Source: Fistularia commersonii (taxonomy: Eukaryota; Chordata; Actinopteri; Syngnathiformes; Fistulariidae). From it: a DNA stretch of 64,000 bases. Location of the stretch: NCBI GenBank assembly GCA_037954325.1, contig JBBMNZ010000031.1, positions 898,001 to 962,000 of the forward strand, read 5' to 3'. Below the pieces are notes generated by a model. The model was not told the origin of the DNA. It ran no database searches and worked only from the letters and a program-made list of their open reading frames with translations. The position numbers were made by a program, and so were the translations under genes. Shown one piece after another: positions 55,735-64,000 of the stretch (position 1 is its first letter; every line of letters starts with the position of its first letter).

Positions 55735-58700
55735 ATGCAGAGGGTTGCGTCAGGAAGGGCATCCGGCGTAAAACTTTTGCCAAAACCAAATATGCGAGAC
55801 AACCAAAACTATACCATACCGGATCGGTCGCGGACCGGGTTAACAACGACCGCCATTGGTACTGATGACCTACAGGGTACTAATGGAAATTGGGCTACTG
55901 TGGGTCGAAGAACAAGAACAAGAAGAAGAGGTGGAGTGCGTGTTCGGAAGCAGAGAGAGAGGAGGAAGGGAAAGAGTCTGGGACTGAGAGTAGGGACTTT
56001 GAATGTTGGGACTATGACAGGAAAAGGTAGAGAGCTGGTCGACATGATGCAGAGAAGGAAGGTGGATATACTGTGTGTCCAGGAGACCAGGTGGAAAGGT
56101 AGTAAGGCTAGAAGCTTAGGAGCAGGCTTTAAGTTGTACTATTATGGTACTGACAAGAAGAGAAATGGAGTAGGAGTTATCTTGAAGGAGGAGTTTGTTA
56201 GGAACGTCCTAGAGGTGAAAAGAATGTCAGATAGACTTATGAGTCTGAAACTGGAAATCGAAGGTGTGATGCTCAATGTTGTTAGTGGCTATGCCCCGCA
56301 GGTGGGATGTGAATCTGAAGAGAAGGAGAAGTTCTGGAATGAGTTAGATGAAGTGATGCAGAATATTCCCAGAAATGAGAGAGTGGTCATTGGTGCAGAC
56401 TTCAATGGACATGTTGGTGAAGGCAATAGAGGGGATGAAGAAGTGATGGGCAGATTTGGTATCCAGGATAGGAATGCAGAGGGACAGATGGTGGTAGATT
56501 TTGCAAAAAGGATGGAAATGGCTGTAGTGAACACCTTTTTCCAGAAAAAACAGGAACATAGGGTAACTTATAAGAGCGGAGGTAGGAGCACGCAGGTAGA
56601 CTACATCTTGTATAGACGAGGTAACCTGAAAGAGATTAGTGACTGCAAAGTAGTTGTAGGTGAGAGTGTAGCCAGACAGCATAGGATGGTGGTTTGTAGG
56701 ATGACTCTGGTGACAAGGAAGATGAAGAGGACAAAGGCAGAGCAGAGGACAAAATGGTGGAAGCTGAAAAGGGAGGAGTGTTGCATGGTTTTCAGGGAGG
56801 AGTTGAGAAAGGGTCTGGGTGGTCAGGGTGAGCTTCCAGATGATTGGACAACTACAGCTAGTGTTATCAGGGAGACAGGTAAAAGAGTACTTGGTGTGTC
56901 ATCTGGAAGGAAAGTAGAGAAAGAGACTTGGTGGTGGAATGAGGAAGTGCAGGAGTGTATACAGAGAAAGCGGTTAGCGAAGAAGAAGTGGGATACTGAG
57001 AGGACTGAAGAGAACAGACAGGAGTTCAGGGAGGTGCGGCGAAAGGTAAAGATAGAGGTAGCAAAGGCAAAACAAAGGGCTTATGATGACTTGTATGCTC
57101 GGTTGGATAGTAAGGAGGGTGAGAATGATCTATACAGGTTGGCGAAACAGAGAGATAAAGATGCAAAGGATGTACAACAGGTCCGGGTGATAAAGGACAG
57201 AGAGGGAAATGTATTGACAGATGCTAGAAGAGTGATGGGAAGATGGAAAGAGTACTTTGAAGAACTGATGAATGTGGAAAATGAAAGAGAGGCAAGGGTA
57301 GAAGAGGTGACTATTGTAGACCACAAAGTAGCAAAAATTAGTAAAAGTGAAGTGAGGAAGGCATTGAAGAGGATGAAGAGTGGAAAAGCAGTTGGTCCTG
57401 ATGATATACCTGTGGAGGTGTGGAAGTGTCTAGGAGAGGCAGCGGTAGATTTTCTGACTAGATTATTCAACAGGATCTTAGAGAGTGAGAAGATGCCTGA
57501 AGAATGGAGACAAAGTGTGATGGTGCCTATTTTTAAGAATAAAGGGGATGTGCAGAATTGTGGCAACTACAGAGGGATAAAGTTGATGAGCCATACAATG
57601 AAGTTATGGGAAAGAGTAGTGGAAACTAGACTGAGAGCAGAAGTCAGCATTTGTGAACAGCAGTATGGCTTCATACCTAGGAAGAGTACTACAGATGCAG
57701 TATTTGCGTTGAGAATGCTAATAGAAAAGTACAGAGAAGGCCAGAGGGAGTTGCACTGCGTTTTTGTAGACCTAGAAAAAGCATATGACAGGGTGCCAAG
57801 AGAGGAGCTCTGGTATTGTATGAGGAAGTCTGGAGTGGCAGAGAAGTATGTTGGACTGGTGCAGGACATGTATGCTAGCTGTGAGACACTGGTACGGTGT
57901 GCTGTAGGGGTAACAGAGAAGTTCAAGGTGGAGGTGGGACTCCATCAGGGATCAGCACTGAGCCCCTTCTTGTTCGCAATGGTGATGGATAGGCTGACAG
58001 ATGAGGTTAGACAGGAATCCCCATGGACCATGATGTTTGCGGATGACATTGTGATCTGTAGTGAGAGCAGACAACAGGTAGAGGAAAATCTAGAGAGGTG
58101 GAGGTATGCTCTGGAAAGGAGAGGAATGAAAGTTAGTCGCAGCAAGACAGAATATATGTGTGTGAATGAGAGGAACTCGGGTGGAGCGGTGAGGCTACAG
58201 GGAATGGAGATCAAGAAGCTGGAGGATTTCAGGTACTTAGGGTCAACAGTCCAGAGCAACGGAGAGTGCGGAAGAGAGGTGAAGAGACGGGTCCAAGCAG
58301 GTTGGAATGGGTGGAGAAAAGTGTCAGGGGTACTATGTGATAGAAGACTATCGGCCAGAATAAAAGGAAAGGTGTACAAGACAGTGGTGAGACCAGCGAT
58401 GATGTATGGACTAGAAACTGTTACAATGACCAAAAGACAGCAGGCAGAACTAGAGGTTGCAAAGATGAAGATGTTGAGGTTCTCTTTGGGAGTGACCAGG
58501 ATGGATAGGATCAGGAATGAATCTATCAGAGGGACGGCACATGTTCGATGTTTTGGAGAGAAGGTCAGAGAAGCCAGACTGAGATGGTTCGGTCATGTAC
58601 AGAGAAGAGATAGTGAATATATTGGTAGACGGATGCTGGAATTGGAGCTGCCAGGCAAGAGGTCTCGAGGAAGACCAAAGAGAAGATTTATGGACGTAGT

Positions 58701-58791
58701 GAGAGAGGATATGAAAGTAGCTGGTGTGAGAGAGGAAGATACAGAGAATAGGGTTAGATGGAGAAAGTTGACTCGCTGTGGCGACCCCTAA
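55735..58791 (+). CDS. RTE-type ORF: APE endonuclease-reverse transcriptase polyprotein
   Basis: A 1018-residue intact ORF encoding the enzyme for target-primed reverse transcription: it nicks target DNA and copies the element's RNA at the nick. Residues 1-83 are a basic linker with an Arg/Lys-rich patch (59-80). The APE-like endonuclease spans about 84-320: 'GTLNVGT', E117 in 'VQETRW', 'GYAPQ', D222/N224 in 'GADFNGH', D289 in 'QVDYI' and H316 in 'RQHRM'. A charged linker (330-530) follows, then the reverse transcriptase, about 535-800: 'GPDDIP' near 554, 'NYRGI', D679 in 'FVDLEKAYDRV', 'HQGSALSP' and catalytic 'FADD' at 768-771. The C-terminal region has 'FRYLGS', 'RLRWFGHVQRR' (948-958) and a basic tail ending 'RCGDP', typical of RTE/BovB-like proteins. 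No CCHC knuckle or RNase H is seen. The ATG has a weak context (T at -3); M20 (codon at 55792, A at -3) is an alternative start and would not affect the domains. All catalytic residues I checked are present, so enzymatic competence is plausible. Host databases may label such ORFs 'craniofacial development protein 2-like'. Confidence 0.94.
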   Translation: MQRVASGRASGVKLLPKPNMRDNQNYTIPDRSRTGLTTTAIGTDDLQGTNGNWATVGRRTRTRRRGGVRVRKQRERRKGKSLGLRVGTLNVGTMTGKGRELVDMMQRRKVDILCVQETRWKGSKARSLGAGFKLYYYGTDKKRNGVGVILKEEFVRNVLEVKRMSDRLMSLKLEIEGVMLNVVSGYAPQVGCESEEKEKFWNELDEVMQNIPRNERVVIGADFNGHVGEGNRGDEEVMGRFGIQDRNAEGQMVVDFAKRMEMAVVNTFFQKKQEHRVTYKSGGRSTQVDYILYRRGNLKEISDCKVVVGESVARQHRMVVCRMTLVTRKMKRTKAEQRTKWWKLKREECCMVFREELRKGLGGQGELPDDWTTTASVIRETGKRVLGVSSGRKVEKETWWWNEEVQECIQRKRLAKKKWDTERTEENRQEFREVRRKVKIEVAKAKQRAYDDLYARLDSKEGENDLYRLAKQRDKDAKDVQQVRVIKDREGNVLTDARRVMGRWKEYFEELMNVENEREARVEEVTIVDHKVAKISKSEVRKALKRMKSGKAVGPDDIPVEVWKCLGEAAVDFLTRLFNRILESEKMPEEWRQSVMVPIFKNKGDVQNCGNYRGIKLMSHTMKLWERVVETRLRAEVSICEQQYGFIPRKSTTDAVFALRMLIEKYREGQRELHCVFVDLEKAYDRVPREELWYCMRKSGVAEKYVGLVQDMYASCETLVRCAVGVTEKFKVEVGLHQGSALSPFLFAMVMDRLTDEVRQESPWTMMFADDIVICSESRQQVEENLERWRYALERRGMKVSRSKTEYMCVNERNSGGAVRLQGMEIKKLEDFRYLGSTVQSNGECGREVKRRVQAGWNGWRKVSGVLCDRRLSARIKGKVYKTVVRPAMMYGLETVTMTKRQQAELEVAKMKMLRFSLGVTRMDRIRNESIRGTAHVRCFGEKVREARLRWFGHVQRRDSEYIGRRMLELELPGKRSRGRPKRRFMDVVREDMKVAGVREEDTENRVRWRKLTRCGDP

Positions 58792-58825
58792 CGGGAAAAG
58801 CCGAAAGAAGAAGAAGAAGAAGAAG
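58792..58825 (+). other. LINE 3' UTR and (AAG)7 tail
   Basis: Only 34 bp follow the stop codon: 'cgggaaaagccga' and then seven AAG units (58805-58825). RTE reverse transcriptases start copying at such short 3' ends and leave microsatellite-like tails instead of poly(A). The final 'aa' at 58826-58827 may be tail or target-site duplication. Confidence 0.88.
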
Positions 58826-58842
58826 AATCAGAAACGCTTCAA
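58826..58842 (+). repeat. 17-bp target-site duplication, right copy
   Basis: Identical to 55623-55639. The satellite resumes directly afterwards with 'ctcggtgagataagcac' at monomer position 69. Confidence 0.93.
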
Positions 58843-60057
58843 CTCGGTGAGATAAGCACTTTTTGAACGAATGGCTATTTCTTTCAAACTTGTTGCTGGA
58901 TTACACTGAATTTGAATTGTATTGTGCAGAATCATGTCCTAAACAACATATTTCAACAGCAGAAACCAGCTTGATGAAATTCAAAAGTTATTGCCACTCC
59001 TAATCAAAAACGTTTCAACTCGGTGACATAAGCACTTTTTGAACGAATGGCCATATCTTGTGAACCTGTGAAGGGATTACACTAAATTTGACATATATTG
59101 TGCAGAATCATGTCCTAAACAACATATTTCAACAGCAGACACCAGCTTGATGAAATTCAAAAGTTATTGCCACTCCTAATCAAAAACGCTTCAACTCGAT
59201 GAGATAAGCACTTTTTGAACGAATGGCTATATCTTTCAAACTTGTTGCTGGATTACACTGAATTTGACTTATATTGTGCAGAATCATGTCCTAAATAACA
59301 TAGTTCAACGACAGGAACCAGCTTGATGAAATTCAAAAGTTATTTCCACTCCTAATCAAAAACGCCTCAACTCGGTGAGATAAGCACTATTTGAACGAAT
59401 GGCCATATCTTGTGAACCTGTGTAGGGATTACACTAAATTTGACATATATTGTGCAAAATCATGTCCTATATATCATATTTCAACAGCAGAAACCAGCTT
59501 GATGAAATTCAAAAGTTATTTCCACTCTTAATCAAAAACGCTTCAACTCGGTGAGATGAGCACTTTTTGAACGAATGGCCATATCTTGTGAACCTGTGAA
59601 GGGATTACACTAAATTTGAAATATATTGTGCAGAATCATGTCCTAAACAACATATTTCAACAGCAGAAACATGCTTGATGAAATTCAAAAGTTATTATCA
59701 CTCCTAATCAAAAACGCTCCAACTCGATTAGATACGCGCTTTTTGACTCTATGGCTATATCTTTCAAACTTGTTGCTGGATTACACTGACTTTGACTTAT
59801 AATGTGCAGAATCATGTCCTAAAGAATATATTTCAACAGCAGAAACCAGCTTGATGAAATTCAAAAGTTACTGCCACTCCTAATCAAAAACGCTTCAACT
59901 CGGGGAGATAAGTTTTTTTTGAACGAATGGTTATATCTTGTGAGCCTGTGAAGGGATTACACTAAATTTGACATATATTGTGCAGAATCATGTCCTAAAC
60001 AACATATTTCAACGGCAGACACCAGCTATATGAAATTCTAAAGTTATTGCCACTCCT

Positions 60058-60074
60058 AATCAGAAACGCTTCAA
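60058..60074 (+). other. Second paralogous empty LINE target site
   Basis: An uninterrupted 'aatcagaaacgcttcaa' in the same monomer type ('agctatatgaaattctaaag' upstream). It lies exactly 7 monomers after the right target-site copy at 58826 and 14 monomers before the site at 62522. Confidence 0.83.
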
Positions 60075-62521
60075 CTCGGTGAGATAAGCAATTTTTGAAC
60101 GAATGGCTATTTCTTTCAAACTTGTTGCTGGATTACACTGAATTTGACTTGTATTGTGCAGAATCATGTCCTAAACAACATATTTCAACAGCAGAAACCA
60201 GCTTGATGAAATTCAAAAGTTATTGCCACTCCTAATCAAAAACGTTTCAACTCGGTGACATAAGCACTTTTTGAACGAATGGCCATATCTTGTGAACCTG
60301 TGAAGGGATTACACTAAATTTGACATATATTGTGCAGAATCATGTCCTAAACAACATATTTCAACAGCAGACACCAGCTTGATGAAATTCAAAAGTTATT
60401 GCCACTCCTAATCAAAAACGCTTCAACTCGATGAGATAAGCACTTTTTGAACGAATGGCTATATCTTTCAAACTTGTTGCTGGATTACACTGAATTTGAC
60501 TTATATTGTGCAGAATCATGTCCTAAATAACATAGTTCAACGACAGGAACCAGCTTGATGAAATTCAAAAGTTATTTCCACTCCTAATCAAAAACGTTTC
60601 AACTCGGTGACATAAGCACTTTTTGAACGAATGGCCATATCTTGTGAACCTGTGAAGGGATTACACTAAATTTGACATATATTGTGCAGAATCATGTCCT
60701 AAACAACATATTTCAACGGCAGACACCAGCTTGATGAAATTCAAAAGTTATTGCCACTCCTAATCAAAAACGCTTCAACTCGATGAGATAAGCACTTTTT
60801 GAACGAATGGCTATATCTTTCAAACTTGTTGCTGGATTACACTGAATTTGACTTATATTGTGCAGAATCATGTCCTAAATAACATAGTTCAACGACAGGA
60901 ACCAACTTGATGAAATTCAAAAGTTATTTCCACTCCTAATCAAAAACGCTTCAACTCGGTGAGATAAGCACTATTTGAACGAATGGCCATATCTTGTGAA
61001 CCTGTGTAGGGATTACACTAAATTTGACATATATTGTGCAAAATCATGTCCTATACATCATATTTCAACAGCAGAAACCAGCTTGATGAAATTCAAAAGT
61101 TATTTCCACTCTTAATCAAAAACGCTTCAACTCGGTGAGATGAGCACTTTTTGAACGAATGGCCATATCTTGTGAACCTGCGAAGGGATTACACAACATT
61201 TGACATATATTGTGCAGAATCATGTCCTAAACAACATATTTCAACAGCAGAAACCAGCTTGATGAAATTCAAAAGTTATTGCCACTCCTAATCAAAAACG
61301 CTTCAACTCGATGAGATAAGCACTTTTTGAACGAATGGCTATATCTTTCAAACTTGTTGCTGGATTACACTGAATTTGACCTATATTGTGCAGAATCATG
61401 TCCTAAATAACATAGTTCAACGACAGGAACCAGCTTGATGAAATTCAAAAGTTATTGCCACTCCTAATCAAAAACGCTCCAACTCGATGAGATAAGCGCT
61501 TTTTGACTCTATGGCTATATCTTTCAAACTTGTTGCTGGATTACACTGAATTTGACTTATAATGTGCAGAATCATGTCCTAAACAACATATTTCAACAGC
61601 AGAAACCAGCTTGATGAAATTCAAAAGTTATTGCCACTCCTAATCAAAAACGCTTCAACTCGGTGAGATAAGCACTTTTTGAACGAATGGCCATATCTTG
61701 TGAACCTGTGAAGGGATTACACTAAATTTGAAATATATTGTGCAGAATCATGTCCTAAACAACATATGTCAACAGCAGAAACATGCTTGATGAAATTCAA
61801 AAGTTATTATCACTCCTAATCAAAAACGCTCCAACTCGATTAGATACGCGCTTTTTGACTCTATGGCTATATCTTTCAAACTTGTTGCTGGATTACACTG
61901 ACTTTGACTTATAATGTGCAGAATCATGTCCTAAAGAACATATTTCAACAGCAGAAACCAGCTTGATGAAATTCAAAAGTTACTGCCACTCCTAATCAAA
62001 AACGTTTCAACTCGGTGACATAAGCACTTTTTGAACGAATGGCCATATCTTGTGAACCTGTGAAGGGATTACACCAAATTTGACATATATTGTGCAGAAT
62101 CATGTCCTAAACAACATATTTCGACAGCAGACACCAGCTTGATGAAATTCAAAAGTTATTGCCACTCCTAATCAAAAACGCTTCAACTCGATGAGATAAG
62201 CACTTTTTGAACAAATGGCTATATCTTTCAAACTTGTTGCTGGATTACACTGAATTTGACTTATATTGTGCAGAATCATGTCCTAAATAACATAGTTCAA
62301 CGACAGGAACCAGCTTGATGAAATTCAAAAGTTATTTCCACTCCTAATCAAAAACGCTTCAACTCGGTGAGATAAGCACTGTTTGAACGAATGGCCATAT
62401 CTTGTGAACCTGCGAAGGGATTACACAACATTTGACATATATTGTGCAGAATCATGTCCTAAACAACATATTTCAATGGCAGAAACCAGCTATATGAAAT
62501 TCTAAAGTTATTGCCACTCCT

Positions 62522-62538
62522 AATCAGAAACGCTTCAA
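62522..62538 (+). repeat. Target-site duplication left of LINE copy 2
   Basis: Same 17 bp as at 55623, at the same monomer position and in the same local sequence context. It was inherited by duplication of the whole locus, not made by a new insertion. The matching right copy lies beyond the window. Confidence 0.88.
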
Positions 62539-62633
62539 TGCAGCCTCAGGGCGGCACTGGCCCGTGCCTCTCCAAGCCTGCCTTGGGAGGGCACGGAGCA
62601 GTGTCTCCCTGTGCCGGTCCCAAGCCCGGATAA
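62539..62633 (+). promoter_or_regulatory. LINE copy 2 5' leader
   Basis: The 95-bp leader repeats that of copy 1, including every arm of the predicted stem-loop (offset 6899, so the inner arms fall at 62562-62568 and 62590-62596). Any promoter or RNA-structure function of copy 1 should therefore apply equally here. Confidence 0.5.
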
Positions 62634-64000
62634 ATGCAGAGGGTTGCGTCAGGAAGGGCATCCGGCGTAAAACTTTTGCCAAAACCAAATATGCGAGACA
62701 ACCAAAACTATACCATACCGGATCGGTCGCGGACCGGGTTAACAACGACCGCCATTGGTACTGATGACCTACAGGGTACTAATGGAAATTGGGCTACTGT
62801 GGGTCGAAGAACAAGAACAAGAAGAAGAGGTGGAGTGCGTGTTCGGAAGCAGAGAGAGAGGAGGAAGGGAAAGAGTCTGGGACTGAGAGTAGGGACTTTG
62901 AATGTTGGGACTATGACAGGAAAAGGTAGAGAGCTGGTCGACATGATGCAGAGAAGGAAGGTGGATATACTGTGTGTCCAGGAGACCAGGTGGAAAGGTA
63001 GTAAGGCTAGAAGCTTAGGAGCAGGCTTTAAGTTGTACTATTATGGTACTGACAAGAAGAGAAATGGAGTAGGAGTTATCTTGAAGGAGGAGTTTGTTAG
63101 GAACGTCCTAGAGGTGAAAAGAATGTCAGATAGACTTATGAGTCTGAAACTGGAAATCGAAGGTGTGATGCTCAATGTTGTTAGTGGCTATGCCCCGCAG
63201 GTGGGATGTGAATCTGAAGAGAAGGAGAAGTTCTGGAATGAGTTAGATGAAGTGATGCAGAATATTCCCAGAAATGAGAGAGTGGTCATTGGTGCAGACT
63301 TCAATGGACATGTTGGTGAAGGCAATAGAGGGGATGAAGAAGTGATGGGCAGATTTGGTATCCAGGATAGGAATGCAGAGGGACAGATGGTGGTAGATTT
63401 TGCAAAAAGGATGGAAATGGCTGTAGTGAACACCTTTTTCCAGAAAAAACAGGAACATAGGGTAACTTATAAGAGCGGAGGTAGGAGCACGCAGGTAGAC
63501 TACATCTTGTATAGACGAGGTAACCTGAAAGAGATTAGTGACTGCAAAGTAGTTGTAGGTGAGAGTGTAGCCAGACAGCATAGGATGGTGGTTTGTAGGA
63601 TGACTCTGGTGACAAGGAAGATGAAGAGGACAAAGGCAGAGCAGAGGACAAAATGGTGGAAGCTGAAAAGGGAGGAGTGTTGCATGGTTTTCAGGGAGGA
63701 GTTGAGAAAGGGTCTGGGTGGTCAGGGTGAGCTTCCAGATGATTGGACAACTACAGCTAGTGTTATCAGGGAGACAGGTAAAAGAGTACTTGGTGTGTCA
63801 TCTGGAAGGAAAGTAGAGAAAGAGACTTGGTGGTGGAATGAGGAAGTGCAGGAGTGTATACAGAGAAAGCGGTTAGCGAAGAAGAAGTGGGATACTGAGA
63901 GGACTGAAGAGAACAGACAGGAGTTCAGGGAGGTGCGGCGAAAGGTAAAGATAGAGGTAGCAAAGGCAAAACAAAGGGCTTATGATGACTTGTATGCTCG
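62634..64000 (+). CDS. RTE-type ORF, copy 2, 5' part (runs off window)
   Basis: The reading frame opens at the ATG equivalent to that of copy 1 and stays open for 455 codons to the window edge. It contains the whole APE endonuclease (about residues 84-320, with E117, D222/N224, D289 and H316 conserved) and most of the charged linker. The reverse transcriptase domain, which would begin near residue 535, lies outside. Overlapping short ORFs in the other frames are identical to those in copy 1 and are shadows. Partial only because of the window; no stop or frameshift is visible. Confidence 0.9.
   Translation, partial: MQRVASGRASGVKLLPKPNMRDNQNYTIPDRSRTGLTTTAIGTDDLQGTNGNWATVGRRTRTRRRGGVRVRKQRERRKGKSLGLRVGTLNVGTMTGKGRELVDMMQRRKVDILCVQETRWKGSKARSLGAGFKLYYYGTDKKRNGVGVILKEEFVRNVLEVKRMSDRLMSLKLEIEGVMLNVVSGYAPQVGCESEEKEKFWNELDEVMQNIPRNERVVIGADFNGHVGEGNRGDEEVMGRFGIQDRNAEGQMVVDFAKRMEMAVVNTFFQKKQEHRVTYKSGGRSTQVDYILYRRGNLKEISDCKVVVGESVARQHRMVVCRMTLVTRKMKRTKAEQRTKWWKLKREECCMVFREELRKGLGGQGELPDDWTTTASVIRETGKRVLGVSSGRKVEKETWWWNEEVQECIQRKRLAKKKWDTERTEENRQEFREVRRKVKIEVAKAKQRAYDDLYA

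Larger units (their letters stand above)
55640..58825 (+). mobile_element. Full-length RTE-clade non-LTR retrotransposon, copy 1
   Basis: A 3186-bp element inserted into a satellite monomer. It consists of a 95-bp G+C-rich 5' leader, one 1018-codon ORF with APE-type endonuclease and reverse transcriptase, a 34-bp 3' UTR and seven AAG repeats. One ORF, no zinc knuckle, a very short 3' UTR and a microsatellite tail instead of poly(A) are RTE hallmarks (family knowledge). The 17-bp target-site duplication (55623-55639 and 58826-58842) shows insertion by target-primed reverse transcription. Removing the element and one duplication copy leaves 68 + 108 = 176 bp, a perfect monomer. The ending 'cgacccctaacgggaaaag' recalls fish Rex3/Expander-type RTEs; a library search would settle the subfamily. 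The base composition differs sharply from the surrounding satellite. There is no stop or frameshift, so the element looks young. Confidence 0.95.
58843..62538 (+). repeat. 176-bp satellite array between the two LINE copies
   Basis: The stretch starts with the 108-bp remainder of the interrupted monomer. From 58951 to 62471 there are exactly twenty 176-bp monomers, then 68 bp of the monomer holding the second LINE: 21 monomers in all. The variant 'aacatagttcaacgacagg' recurs at about 59299, 60532, 60884, 61406 and 62290, showing local 2-, 3-, 5- and 7-monomer repeats derived from the 4-monomer unit left of the first LINE. The block 59621-59900 is matched by 61725-62000 and by 54480-54760 ('gattagatacgcgc'). 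No gene is visible. Confidence 0.95.
62539..64000 (+). mobile_element. RTE-clade retrotransposon, copy 2 (cut by window end)
   Basis: The first 1462 bp of an element matching copy 1 with a constant offset of 6899 bp; I noticed no difference in the overlapping part. The left flank is also identical for about 440 bp and nearly so for about 540 bp, including private variants 'gcactgtttgaacg', 'cctgcgaaggg' and 'agctatatgaaattctaaag'. Identical flank and insertion point make this a copy made by satellite duplication. Whether its 3' half is intact cannot be seen. Confidence 0.94.

Noticed and set aside
55665..55865. 66-codon + strand frame overlapping the LINE leader and ORF start
   Set aside because: It depends on a non-ATG start, lies in the structured leader and has no recognisable domain; the ATG at 55735 in the long frame is preferred.
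57081..58433. Antisense ORFs of 119-162 codons across the LINE (57081-57566, 57567-57926, 57945-58433) and shorter ones at 55809-56786
   Set aside because: They are shadows of the 1018-codon sense ORF, with low-complexity Ser/Leu/Phe-rich peptides, and no known motif.
55735..58791. A host 'craniofacial development protein 2-like' gene
   Set aside because: That label is often given to RTE/BovB ORFs in automated annotation. The endonuclease + reverse transcriptase domains, target-site duplication and tail identify a retrotransposon.
62539..64000. Independent second LINE insertion into the satellite
   Set aside because: Same base-exact insertion point, same target-site duplication and identical flanking private variants make an independent event very unlikely compared with duplication of the locus.

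Overview
This is a block of vertebrate, most likely teleost, heterochromatin. It is almost wholly one head-to-tail tandem satellite with a 176-bp monomer (about 35% G+C in a representative monomer counted by hand). The only protein-coding content is a young, intact RTE-clade LINE-type retrotransposon and a second, truncated-by-window copy of it. The teleost guess rests on the LINE: a single APE endonuclease + reverse transcriptase ORF, a very short 3' UTR, and an (AAG)n tail preceded by 'cgacccctaacggg', an ending I associate with fish RTE (Rex3/Expander-type) elements. The subfamily name is from memory and not confirmed by a search.

Layout. 1-55639: about 316 satellite monomers, all in the same orientation; net drift over the stretch is only about -45 bp, so the 176-bp register is almost never broken. 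55640-58825: full-length RTE element on the + strand, ORF 55735-58791 (1018 aa), flanked by a 17-bp target-site duplication. 58843-62538: 21 further monomers' worth of satellite. 62539-64000: 5' part of a second RTE copy with the same flanking satellite and the same insertion site, exactly 6899 bp downstream of the first.

The second LINE copy is not a second insertion. It was carried along when a unit of 21 monomers plus the LINE was duplicated within the array. Excising the LINE and one TSD copy restores an exact 176-bp monomer, and uninterrupted paralogues of the target site are visible at 54919 and 60058.

The satellite has layered higher-order structure instead of one fixed higher-order repeat. 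Local duplications of 4, 7, 9, 12, 13, 14 and 16 monomers follow one another along the array. A 7.3-kb block near the left end recurs 10.4 kb downstream with clean 3-monomer and 2-monomer length differences, which looks like repeated unequal exchange. Monomers combine a conserved part (across the monomer boundary and around the A5 tract) with switchable variant segments (about positions 41-45, 61-100 and 101-150). I see no host gene, RNA gene, CRISPR or regulatory unit that can be supported outside the LINE. A centromeric or pericentromeric role is plausible but inferred.
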